Below, one piece after another: positions 10,201-21,300 of a stretch of 64,000 nt of DNA; the stretch's first letter is position 1; the number at the start of each line of letters is the position of its first letter. Source of the stretch: Azolla caroliniana (Eukaryota > Polypodiophyta); NCBI GenBank assembly GCA_043228905.1, contig JBHGNT010000010.1, positions 20,956,001-21,020,000 on the forward strand, written 5' to 3'. The notes under the pieces are model-generated. The model saw nothing but the letters and a program-made list of their open reading frames with translations. It was not told the origin of the DNA and searched no databases. The position numbers and the translations under genes are program-made.

Positions 10201-12613
10201 AAGGTTGGTTGATGCGGTGAAATGATGCTATGACAAAGTTTAACAAGTGGATGTGGGTGTCATCATGCGGATCGGAGTTGGTGAGCAATGGCCTTCATGA
10301 TCTTTTGACAGTATGGCCCATGGGGCTTATATCCTGGTACTCGCTGTCTTGGTTGTTGTCAGCATTCCTCCACTTGCTCTATGGTGACTCTTCGGCATGT
10401 TAGTGGAGGTACAGGGATATGGAAGAAATCAGTGATGTGGCCATAAATCTTCTGGCAATACCTTGTTCTATCGTCATTTTGGAGAGGTATACTATATGAA
10501 AAGGGTGGAAAGTTCTTGATGTCAAGGCCATTGTTGTTGAACCACTACATCACCTGTGAGTACTGTGATTCTTTTGCATGTTCTATAGCTGCCATTTACT
10601 TCGCCACGTCAAACACCTTATGTGTAATTCTTTCATGTAGTGTGGATGCTTTGCTATGTATTGTCTGTGACAATATCATGGCACGTTTTCACATGTACAT
10701 GGGGAAGTAAGGAGCCAATATGGCTGCACTGAATATGAGGGTAAGGATGTCCATGTTGTCAAAAAATATACTTTGGTACAGGATGGCTAGAACTACATTT
10801 GCTCGAGTGAGTCTATGAGTTATCATGGATGCATGGAAGGTCATGGTTTACTTTGAGATCTTTTTCATGGTAAAAGCCATGCAAGGCATTGAGATGATAT
10901 GAGAGTAAGGATGTCCATGTTGTCAAAAAATATACTTTTGTGCAGGATGGCTAGAGCTACATATGCTCGAGTGAGTCTATGAGTTAGCATGGATGCATGG
11001 AAGCTCATGGTTTACCGTGAGATCTTTTTCATGGCAAAAGCCATGCAAGGCATTGAGATGATGTAGAGTTGCATAAGACATAGACACCAAGAGCATGTCA
11101 TCAATGTAAAGAAGAATGTGGATGGGTGTACCCAACATGCCAATTCCCTCGCCACCTCTACGTGTGATGTAGTTCGCTACCTCATTGATGTACAATCCAA
11201 AGGTAGGGGAGAGTGGACATCCTTGCTTCACACCAATGGTAATGGTGATTACCTATGAGAGGCCCCTTGGACACCCAACTTGTCTCAACATTTGCTTATA
11301 TAATGCACATATAGCCTATATCATGTCTGAGGGAATTCTGAATGCAGAGAGTCTTTGTAGGAGATATTCTCTTTGTATATTACTAAAGGTCTGGTGGAAA
11401 TCTGTAAAGCATCCATACAATCACAACTTTTGCATATATGCTTGGTTCACCAAGCAATGTGATTTTAAGGATGTGCTCAGTGGTAAGGTTCTCCATAGTG
11501 ACGAGAATGTCATGCGTTTGGCCCATACATTCTGCAGTAGCATCTTTTCAAGTATTGTCGATAATGAGCTTTTCCAAACATGATTTATGCAACCCTAATA
11601 TGATATAGAAGAAAGAAATATTAACCTCTACTAGAGCTCCAAATTGTCATATGAGACACATTGCGATTGCAAATATGGATGACTCAGGTTATCCATACTG
11701 AAACGAAAATAAAAACGGTTTCTGAAATATCAATAATTATGATCTTAATCCTTGACAGTGCTTTTGAACCGGTAATTGTTCTGAATGAAAGTAAGCAAGA
11801 AATATTAACATCTACTAGAGGCCGGAATCATCCTTTGAGAAATTGTGATTACCAATATGGATGACTTCAGGTTATCCTTACTGAAACAAAAACAAAAGCT
11901 GAAGGTTTCCAAAATATCCACAATAATGATTTTAATGCTTGAAGTCGCTTTAGAATTGGTAATGATTCTTGAGATAGTTTTGCAAGCTCCAAGTATGTAG
12001 CATTGGAAACTGTCTTCTTGAATAGTATTTTTTTTCAGGTGCTTGTTCTTGCAAAGTTGTACAAGGAAATAATTATGTTTTGCACTTAATTTTGAAATGT
12101 GTTTTGTTGTGCATACATAGTGTGGCTGTGATGACAAGGGCACTTGCTGAGCAAGAGTCAGGTGGTGAGGCGATGGTTATAGTTCAACAAATATCCAGTT
12201 ACTTGTTATTGTCATGTGGAATTTTATATATAATCACTGTAAGTAGCTTGCTTGTTAATCTAATTGCAAGGTTGATACAAACTTGAAAGCCTGTCAATGA
12301 AAGCTCTGTATTTGTATTAGGGAATCTTATGCATTCGTCATTTAAAACAAGCTCGATTAAAGAGAGCACTAAATCGAGATCAAGCCGTGAAGGATCTTGA
12401 GGTAATTTCATCTGTTACAAATTCCCCAACTTTTTAAAGGTCAACCAACAAGAGTCATAAACATATCGGGCAATGCTTTAGCAGTGTGTCATGAAATTCA
12501 GGAATGATACATATTTTGGGTTGTGGATCATTTCAGTCTAATGGATTTTGATTGTTATGTACTTGCAGGAATTGGATAAACGGAGAAAGGAGTTGCAACG
12601 ATTGCTATCCTAA
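7249..12613 (+). CDS. COPI-associated/TVP15-like Golgi membrane protein
   Basis: Six exons (7249-7446, 7826-7921, 8640-8680, 12121-12238, 12321-12401, 12569-12613) join with consistent phases to 192 aa. After an acidic N-terminus there are four hydrophobic segments: around residues 30-55 (VICRCFSVVTAISAILCVIV), 67-88 (ILRCYAIVFAFFVAIAE), around the KFWKILEYWAGRGMLQ loop, and in the exon 4/5 SSYLLLSCGILYIIT region. A basic/acidic coiled C-terminal tail (DQAVKDLEELDKRRKELQ) follows. The layout matches the small plant membrane proteins of the COPI-associated (TVP15-like) family, thought to work in Golgi/endosomal membrane traffic. That assignment is from remembered resemblance, and the function is inferred. 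The ATG at 7249 is chosen because it starts the acidic tail and sits just after the telo-box leader; upstream in-frame codons lack a good context. Confidence 0.8.
9039..11583 (-). mobile_element. Decayed non-LTR (LINE) retrotransposon, antisense in intron
   Basis: Read on the minus strand, the order is that of a LINE ORF2. An RT segment with KQGCPLSPTFGLY (start near 11231) and the YIDD catalytic box at 11097-11108 is followed by a later segment with YIG..PLTNRWKVCYESR (9800-10015). Last comes a C-terminal stretch with SKNLMEDKYSLLNQC spacing typical of the terminal zinc-knuckle region (9039-9200). Stops and frame changes separate the blocks, so it is dead. A 164-bp tandem duplication (10741-11065) interrupts the post-RT part. 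No poly-A tail or target duplication was identified, so both outer limits are approximate. Confidence 0.75.
10741..11065. repeat. 164-bp tandem duplication inside the LINE remnant
   Basis: Two direct units start with GTAAGGATGTCCATGTTGTC at 10741 and 10905. They differ at scattered positions, such as ACTTTGGTACAGG versus ACTTTTGTGCAGG. The duplication post-dates the insertion of the LINE. Confidence 0.9.
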
Positions 12614-13725
12614 ACCTGACCATAGTTCTTCTTGCCTGTTTAGGTGGTTATCATGAAGATATCATTATAATGTTTGCGACGGAAGTTTGGAACATGAATA
12701 AAGTGGACCAATGCAAGTTCTTCCAAACTGATTAGGTTGCTTTGTATGATTATGCTGGGAAGAAAAGAGAATTGTGGGTTCAAATGTTGTATTTTACCCT
12801 GCCATTGGTTTCTTTCTATCAATGACTGGTATGAAAATTACCATTGTTTTTGTAAACATATTTATTGAAGAGAAATTGCAAGAAGATTTGAGTTTATCAT
12901 TCATATGGGAGTTGTAAAATACTATTATTAAAATGGAATGTATTGTGCATTAGCAGTACGATGGGTTTTCATAAACATTTGTTGGCTAGACCTAGATTTG
13001 ATATATTTACCTTTCAAGTACATGAATTCTAGGTTTTTCTGAAAGTTCATTCAAGTAGATCGTATGCTTATCACCGTGGGATACTAGATTCTGATTTATT
13101 TGCAAACTTTGGTAGTTTCTTCACAATCATGTCAAGAGATGATAGTTCATGTAAATTTGTGATGGGAATATTATTTGATTTCAAGGGACCTCTCATGATA
13201 GCTATATTCCAATCACATAAATACTTTAGAAGGTAAGCTAAGTTAATCAAGAAAACATGTGTGCTTAAGAGGAAAGAGAGTGGTCAACTCTAATATGGAA
13301 TTGAGCTAATGAAAGTCCATCCTAATGAGGTTGAAGAGTCCTTTATTCTCTAGGAACAAAGCTTAGTGGGTTAATGGATACTATGAACAAGCTGTCTTGG
13401 CATTAGAATTAGAATGACAATGACTATAACATGCTAATGGAGTGGGGGTGATCTATCTAAAGAGTGAAAGATCACATAGTTAATTGTCATTAAAAGGGGG
13501 GATCTATCTAAAGATAATAGTTTGTTACCATACAACTTCAAGAGGATCCCAAGTACATACCTATAATAGAAATCATGTTATGTATGTGAATACAATCTTA
13601 ACATGAATGATTAAATTCCAACTTTTAGATCAGTATGATCAAACTATGTGATGGTTGAATCTAATTAAATCTACAATGTGATTGATGGCTTTGAATAAGT
13701 ACACAATTCTTGATTAAATCTGACA

Positions 13726-13830
13726 AGAGAGAGCCCAGATGGATAGAGCACATTCTCTAAGGTAGTTTGGCGAAAGATAAAAAGGTCATGGATTCTACCT
13801 ATGCAATTGCTCTTATCCTACTTTTATAAG
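13726..13830 (+). repeat. SINE-like tRNA-derived repeat
   Basis: Begins GAGAGAGCCCAGATGGAT, then a degenerate A box, then GGTCATGGATTCTACC, which aligns with the B-box region of the clearer copy at 50668-50832. The 3' end is not defined. Confidence 0.45.
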
Positions 13831-13970
13831 CATAACACTCTTTCCATTATTCATTTTTTGTTTCTAGTTGACTTCAAATCTAATTAATGCACTATTTTAC
13901 TAGATGACATTGGCTATAGGAGTATAGACCTCCATGAGCTACATTCATGTGGTCTCTTTGTCTCTCTCTG

Positions 13971-14390
13971 ATTAGTTTGGCCTAGTGGTATATGCTACAG
14001 CACAGTGATAGAAATCCATTGATTAGAGAGAGCCCAAGTTCTGATCCTTCCCCAAAGGTTGGGCCCTGTCAAATATATCATACATAGTCTTTCACAGATG
14101 GTAAAAGTAGACGTACGTATTTGATGTTGTATCGATTCCCTTCACAGCATGGAGGAGCAAGCAACAGAAGCACATGGAAACTGTTTTGGAGGGGAGAGAG
14201 AAAGTAAGAAATATTAACATGTTCTACTCGAACTCAACTCCTCTCCTCTCTTGGAAGTAAGGCCTATCAAATCAACCACTTGAACACTTTTCTTACGTAG
14301 CATCTAGTGAATTAACAGATATATATGAAGTAATAGACTGCTTGTAGTGTAAAGTCTTACCACTAGATTAAGCTAATTACATAATCAAAG
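13971..14390 (+). repeat. SINE-like repeat cluster
   Basis: Sequence at 13973-13988 (TAGTTTGGCCTAGTGG) resembles a pol III A box, and AAGTTCTGATCC at 14036-14047 resembles a B box. The downstream part near 14300-14385 (GCATCTAGTGAATTAAC ... CTTACCACTAG) matches the body of the repeat at 50668-50832. Two partly overlapping SINE remnants are likely; limits are approximate. Confidence 0.45.
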
Positions 14391-14559
14391 GTACACAGAG
14401 AGAACAAATAGTTGTAAATATGTACATATGTAGACATACTTCCTTCATTAGTCATGAGTCACGACTTAAGAGGGATGTGATCATTATTAATATTGACCCT
14501 AGGTCACAGAGCATACATACCAATACACCCATCTACCATTTCATACACAGGCCGAAGCT

Positions 14560-15893
14560 ATGGAGGCCCCAGAGCTCGGCAACTTGACAGAAGAAGATGG
14601 TGTGCGAATGGCTTCTATGATCGATCAGATGCAAGTCCGAGACAGGTATTCTTCGTGTTCGCTCCCGCTTCTCTCTCATCCTTGTCTCCTTGTTTGATTC
14701 AGAATCTATGGTAGCTTTCGATTTCGGTTCAGAATTCTGTATCTATAATGTTTTGGATGCTTCACAAAGTAACCCTCTTTCGTATCCAGAATACGCATGT
14801 GCTTTGGAGAGGCATTCTTTTAAATTCTGGAAATTGAGGGGTACTCTGTTATGTAGCCAAGAAATGGGCTATTTTTTTGTTACAAATCTATATCAAATTT
14901 CTAGCACTGAAGAATTTTTTTCTCACCTAAGTTTAGTCTGTACTAGTTTCTATTATCTAGAAAAGACTGTACTCAGTAAGTTGCATTTCTTTCATCATGT
15001 TCGAGAAAGTGTTACGAAAGTCAGATATTTTCTTCAATGTAAAGACAAGAAGAGCATGCAGTTGTTATCAAGTCAGATGCTATGATGGGGAATTATTGTA
15101 AATTCCGAAAATGATGGGTATTCTGTTATATACCGAATAAAAATGGTATTTTGCTTAAAACAAATCCATGGTAACTTCAAATTTCTAGTCCTGAAGATTT
15201 TTTCTTTCTTTCTTAAGTTTAATAACTCCTATTATCTACGAAAATATGTACTAAGTAGCATTTCATGCATCATGGTGGAGACCATGTCAGGAAAGTCAAA
15301 AAATTTCTTCACTATCTAGCGATAAAGAGCGTATGCTTGTTATCACATCTTCATCAACTTTGGGGTAAATCACAGTTGACATACTTTTGTTTGCTGGTTC
15401 GATTGGTTTATGTGAAAAATTCTGGAAACACCCTGGTTTTGCCCACATGACCCTGAGTTTTGATATTTCTCCAAATGCCCTTGGTCGACATCCTGCAGAG
15501 ACAGTATTCTTTACTTTGGGCTTATGATGCTAGTGGCCATATCACTTTGAGTCTGCATCTGCTTTTACACTTGAATTGAATTCCTTTAATTTTGGGATTT
15601 GATATTTAGCTTAGCCTTATGATGGCGTCAATTTGATTGTTCTCATTTGAGGATTGAATTCTTAACTTGACTTTATGATGGCATTAGGCATACATACAGT
15701 GCATAGGGATTGGTTATGGTTCCAAGGATAGCAAACATTTGCTAAAAATGAGGGCTGCTGCTTAAACTAATGCTCAAGTCAAAATATTTGGGAAATCATG
15801 ATAGCATATGGTGTTCCAATCAATGCCTGGAATTTTTGGTGCTAAAATCATTCTTAATCGAACTGGAATATCTTAATCATTTTTATGTGTGTT

Positions 15894-15924
<31 letters not shown>

Positions 15925-16241
15925 ATAATCTGAAGTCTGTATTTCTCAGCATATTTGCTCTCCTGAATGTATAAGATATCATTGATTAGTGTAGCTTATT
16001 AGTGATAGGCCATGTATTCCTTTTTATAAAGCAAATGATCTTTCTTGTTCACAGCTTGAGGATGTACAATTCGTTGGTGGAAAGATGCTTTGGCCATTGC
16101 ATTGATAATTTCCGAAGGAAGACATTAGATAAGCAAGAGGAATCTTGTGTGCGCCATTGTGCTGAGAAATTCTTGAAGCACTCGATGCGAGTTAGCTTGA
16201 GATTTACGGAGCTAAATCAAGGAGGCATGACCCCAGATTGA
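14560..16241 (+). CDS. TIM9: Small Tim chaperone TIM9, mitochondrial
   Basis: Two exons (14560-14645 and 16055-16241) join within a serine codon (AG|C) to 90 aa, close to the roughly 93 aa of plant TIM9. The protein carries the twin CX3C signature: CFGHC and CVRHC, separated by 15 residues. It also has the family runs RDSLRMYNSLVERC and CAEKFLKHSMRV and the ending RFTELNQ. Tim9 pairs with Tim10 as a hexameric chaperone in the intermembrane space, carrying hydrophobic precursors to the TIM22 and SAM machineries. It has no cleavable presequence, as expected. The start ATG lies in MEAPELGNLTEEDGVRMASM, which aligns with the usual N-terminus. Position 14-20 residues upstream of the first Cys motif fits the family. 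Confidence 0.95.
15903..15924. repeat. (GT)n microsatellite in TIM9 intron
   Basis: About eleven GT dinucleotides in the single intron of TIM9. Confidence 0.9.
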
Positions 16242-17581
16242 TTGAAAGAGTTACCAGTTTCCAATCTTGATGTTGAACTTTTGGTAAGAACTTATATAGT
16301 TTTGTAGCAAATTTTTTCTCGGATTTTGCTTCATAAAAGTGTGGGGGAAACACATGAAACCTTATGTAACCTCATGTGTTATCTCTCATGTGTACTACCT
16401 ATACATGCTGAGGAGAAACATTAATATAAAAATTCATGTGAAACCAGCTGATACAATTTTAGAGAGAGAATGACCAGATGGATGCAGCTCATGTGATAAA
16501 TTGGTGCTTGTGTCGGTCTGGAACTCTCTGTTTCTTTTATTTTCCTTTGCTATGTGGCTGCATGTTCAACAAATCTTGTTTTTATCAAACTAACTTTAGC
16601 CATTATTTTATGGTTGTTTTATGTTATGCATCATTTTTTGAATCTGTACATTCTTATGTCAAGTTTTCCTCATTTGTATTTTTTCCTGTTGAGCTTGGTG
16701 GGAAAGTTGGCATTCAGTGCTACTCATTGTATCATCATGTAATGATACTACTATTATGGTTCAGGTAGAGTAAATTGGGCTGAACATTAGTACATGGAAA
16801 TAAGCATGATACTTGGGATATGTGGCTGTTCTACTAGTGCCATCTACATACACTGGGTAGATTGTTAAGGTTTTACAATTGTGTACATATCTATAAAGAT
16901 TCTTGACCATTGTTTGTATTTTTAGTAATCATTTTTCTCTGTTCATTAAGGAAAATGTGAGTAAATTACAGTTGCAAATTATTTTATTCCAATAGCTCCT
17001 TTTATCACATATCTTGGTTATGGAAATGTCATTATGTTGATGGTTCGAGCCAAATTTGTTGTATTATATACACACAATTCATTATTTATCTTGAAGAACA
17101 TGATGAATCAATGTGATCTCTATAATATGCATTAATCTCTTTGCTCTTGCAATGGTGGCTTGTTGTGGTTTGTCATATGGTTAATGCTACCCAACGTTGT
17201 AGGGTGTCAGTGAGGTGAACGTGTTACCATGTGAAACGACTATATATGATTAGAGTGCCTATGAGCAAGGGCTAATGGGTGGACTTATGCTTGAATGCAT
17301 ATGGTTACAATCTTCTTCTCCCTTGTGTGTTTCTTAGCATTATAAAATTGTCTAATCTTTCCACCTCCACTCTTGCATGGCGGTGGCTCGCATTTGACTT
17401 AATGTCACTTTATTACATATTTCTTTGGAATGTTTATAGAGGAGAACATATCCTACATTTGACATTGGCACTTGATGTAGGGTGTGTCGATGTGTAACAC
17501 TACTTTATGGTTCTCTCAATGTTTGGCAACTCTATTTTGGGAATGAAAATGCATTTACAATGTCAAATGCATATAAGGTTC
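16242..17581. other. Spacer after TIM9
   Basis: No gene recognised. Near 16464-16500, GAGAGAGAATGACCAGATGG and a following GCAGCTCATG resemble the 5' end of the SINE family seen at 50668, so a truncated copy may lie in the TIM9 3' flank. Confidence 0.45.
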
Positions 17582-17835
17582 AAGATAAACACGAGAATCT
17601 CAAATCCATCTTGAATCAACAATTCCCCCATATACATCAGATTGTGGTGACAATTTGAGAGGAAAAGGAAAACTAAAAGCAAAATCTAGACGAAAGGGAT
17701 CTTTTAAGGATAAACAGGAGAAGGTCAAATCCATCTTGAATCTACTGTTCTACCATATGCATCAGACTCTAATGACAATTTGAGAGGAAAAGGAAAACTA
17801 AAATCAAAGTCTGGACAAAAGCAATCTTTTCAGGC
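17582..17835. repeat. Two-unit ~125-bp tandem duplication
   Basis: Units starting at 17582 and 17707 share AGATAAACA/GGATAAACA, then AAATCCATCTTGAATC, and later ACAATTTGAGAGGAAAAGG. Point differences between units show it is not recent. Confidence 0.9.
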
Positions 17836-18174
17836 TGAAAATAAGAAAAGAAAAAATGTGTGTATATATATATATGGAAACGTGCTAACAATGTAATGGA
17901 AGGAGAGCCATTGATTTCACCATACCATACTATATGCCATTACCAATACCATACCATATATCGTTACCAATACCCTACCATATTCCGTTACCAATACCAT
18001 ACCGAATAGGCTGGTTTTCTGGGATTACTAATAGTGTTATTGATTTAGAAAAAATGAGTTGTGATATTATGTAGCATGCTTTGTATGGCATGAATTCAGG
18101 TGATACAACCTTGGATTTGCTTGACAATGGATGAGCCCCCTTCGTATCGTTCATGCCATACCACATGATGTCGT

Positions 18175-18250
18175 GCCATACCATACCATACCATACCATA
18201 CCATACCATACCATACCATACCACACCATGCCATGCCATACCATACCATC
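18175..18250. repeat. (CATAC)n pentanucleotide microsatellite in the ALB3 promoter
   Basis: About a dozen near-perfect CCATA units end about 65 bp before the ALB3 start codon. Scattered ACCATACC copies continue upstream from 17920, suggesting an older, wider array. Both strands read as open frames because of the periodicity; these are not genes. Confidence 0.95.
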
Positions 18251-18312
18251 CTTATCATCCATCCCATCCATCCATTCATTCCTTCTTCTTCTTCTCCTTC
18301 CTTATCGTTGCC

Positions 18313-21300
18313 ATGGCTTCTTGCCCACTGTCCACGCGGCTTTTGTCCGCAGCGACAGTCAGCAAGATTAGCCATGGCTTCTTCCACAGATCAAGAAGCC
18401 TTCATCGTCATCATCATTCTTCTTATTCTGCAGGCAATGGTGTTCTCGCCATTCGTTCATCGTTTCAGGATTTCGATTCTACTTCACTAGAACTCGTCTC
18501 CAAAGGAATCCCCGAGCTCCTGATGAGAGCTGAAGGTCTTCTTTACACCATAGCGGATTCTGCTGTTTCTTCCGATCCTGTTGTGGCTAATACTCAACAG
18601 AATCGTGACTGGTTGAGTGGTCTTACTGATGGTTTGGAATCCATTCTCAAGGTAGGATACTTGTTCTTCGTCACGTTTAATCATTGAATCCTTGCTCAAT
18701 ATATAGCTCTTTCATGTTGGAGGTTTCATTATTAATTAATCTTTCTCAATGTAATGCGTTTTCATGTTTGAGGGTCTTGATCTCTGAAATAAAAATGTAG
18801 ATTTTGATGTTAATTGAGGATTTTGGTCTTCTAGCAGTACAAAAATGGCTGATTTAGATGGTGGACATGTTAGATGTTTCAATAGTCTTCTTTAAAAGAC
18901 TAAATTTGAAATTATGGATAGTCCCAAATCCTATGGAATTGAAATATTATTTTCTAAAAATAGCATGATCTAATCATATTTTTCCAAGTACAATGGGGAT
19001 ACTGAAAACACGACGAAAAATAATTTAGAATTAATGTCTAATGATTTAGAGAGTACTGATTTCAATGATGTCTTGGGATACAACTGATGTTGAGGGTAGT
19101 TCTAGAATATAGCTATTGATTTTGATGATGGTTCGAACATACAAGTGTTGCCTTTTTATGGTTTGAACATACAGCCATAGATTTTGATGGCTTCAAGATG
19201 AAGTTGCTTGGGAAACTACTATAATACAAAGTATAGATTTGGATGGTTTGAAAGTGAGGCTTCAGTTGTCTTTCTTATTGTTGGAGAGTGGTTTGTCTTG
19301 TTGTGAACAGCTATATATTTTGATGGTTTTAGCATACAATGATAGATTTTGACGTGTGCAACTTTGGAGGTTAGACCATATTCCTGTGCAAAAATCATTG
19401 ATTTGAATGTATTGAACATGAAGTTTTCAATTGTTTTTCTGAGACCAAAAATATGGGTTTGAGGTGTCTTACAACAACTATGATTCTTTCTGTTGGTTTG
19501 AACTATAGAGTTTAATATTTTGGAATCCATCAGGGAACTATCATTCACTATTTTTGTTTCAGCCGTTTCAATGCTTTAGGAAAGTATCATTCTCTTTTGC
19601 GTTTCATTCTTTTTCGTGTGTACCATATTGTTCAAAACATGCGATGAGCTCTCTGTTGGTTTGTACCATAGAGTTTAATATTTTGGAATCCATCAGGGAA
19701 TTGTCATTCACTATTTTTGTTTCAGCCTTTTCAATGCATTAGGAAAGTATCATTCTCTTTTCTGTTTCATTCTTTATCTTGTGTACCATTATGTTCATTA
19801 CGTACAATGGAGGTCTCTTGCCATTGAGGCAATAGGAACAAGGAAAACATCTATAAGGAAATCTTTTAAGAACTTTGATTTGTTCATATCTGCAATAAGA
19901 AGTGCATCGTGCAATCAGTTTCTGGGAAATATCAATACCGTATTGGGTTCTTTTGGATGTTTCAGGTTTTGAAGGACGGATTTCAAACCCTACATGTTCC
20001 TTATGCTTATGGCTTTGCAATAATTTTTCTGACAATTCTTGTGAAAGCTGCAACTTTTCCCTTAACAAAACAACAAGTATGCATTATCTCCTTTCTCCCT
20101 TCTTTTGTTTGCCTCATTTGCAATCTCGAAAATATCAATTGACTGTGCTTCTTGGGTACAGCTGGAATCTAGCTTAGCAATGCAGAGTCTGGCACCAAAA
20201 ATTAAAGCAATTCAGCAGCGCTATGCTGGCAATCAGGTGTGATATAATATATTTTGGATTTTCCCAATGTGAATAATTGATTTTGGGGAAGGAGTAAGGT
20301 CTGAAGGAATGCTTTTGGGAGAGATTTTTAAGGAAAGACAGTAATATTTTTAGGTTAAACGACTTGTTTGAATTGACTTGGCAAGATAATCCTTCTTCCA
20401 TACTTTCATCCACATGAATACTTTTATATTGATGATCAGAATGCTTTATTTTCACTAGGATAGATAATAGTGTTTTAGTTCCATGATGAGTAAAAATGAA
20501 CATTGCTTAGGGAGGACAATAGTTTTGTTTGTTATGCTTATATGTGCACAAATGGTACATTGCGGTGGACGCTAGTTCATTTATGATTATGCATGTACAT
20601 ATTGAATAGTAAATCATCTGCATGATAAGGGAGAAAAAGAGATGATGGATCTAATATCATAATAGTAGGAAGGATCAATATAAGGGCGATTTAAGGGCTA
20701 ACCAGGAGAGTGTATTTCATGACCCTAGTTATCATTGTGAGGGAATACTGTTTTTTGGTTGCATATTAAATTTCAAAAGTTAACACTACAGAAGATGTTA
20801 TTTTAGGAGAGAATACAACTTGAAACATCACGACTTTACAAACAAGCGGGTGTTAATCCACTGGCAGGTAAATGTTTGTCTCTATAATTGTTTTGCCTTT
20901 TTATCTTTTTTCTAAGTTCGCTTCATGTATTTGTAGGTTGTTTACCCACCTTGGCAACCATCCCTGTATTTATTGGACTTTATCGTGCCTTATCAAATGT
21001 TGCAAATGAGGTCGGATGACTTTATTTTTCTGTAGTCGTGTGTTAAAAGAAATATATTGACCTTTACATCACGCTTTATAGCTATAAAGCTTCACAGAAT
21101 CAGGTTTGATTAAATGTGAATGAGTCCTGTTTAACCAGGGGTTGCTGACGGAAGGTTTCTTTTGGATCCCATCCCTAGCTGGACCTACAACTATTGCAGC
21201 TCGCCAAACAGGAAGTGGAGTTTCATGGCTCTTCCCGTTCGTTGTAAGTCATATATTTATCGACATCATTAATACGTTATAACTTGTATTATTATTGAGA

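Larger units (their letters stand above)
8681..12120 (+). other. Large intron 3 of the COPI-associated gene
   Basis: This 3.4-kb intron has donor GTAAGA and a TAG acceptor. It is expanded by an antisense LINE remnant (about 9039-11583). A GA-rich segment at 8742-8765 with the nearby sequence GGGCCAAATTTGACCT resembles stretches at 21750-21810 and 21958-22013, so a further short dispersed repeat is likely. Confidence 0.8.
12614..14559. other. Spacer before TIM9
   Basis: Apart from the SINE-like copies listed separately, no gene is recognised. The segment serves as 3' flank of the COPI-associated gene and promoter side of TIM9. Confidence 0.5.

Noticed and set aside
18131-18490. Open frames on both strands across the CATAC repeat
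   Set aside because: Pentanucleotide periodicity keeps frames open. The real coding start is the ALB3 ATG at 18313.
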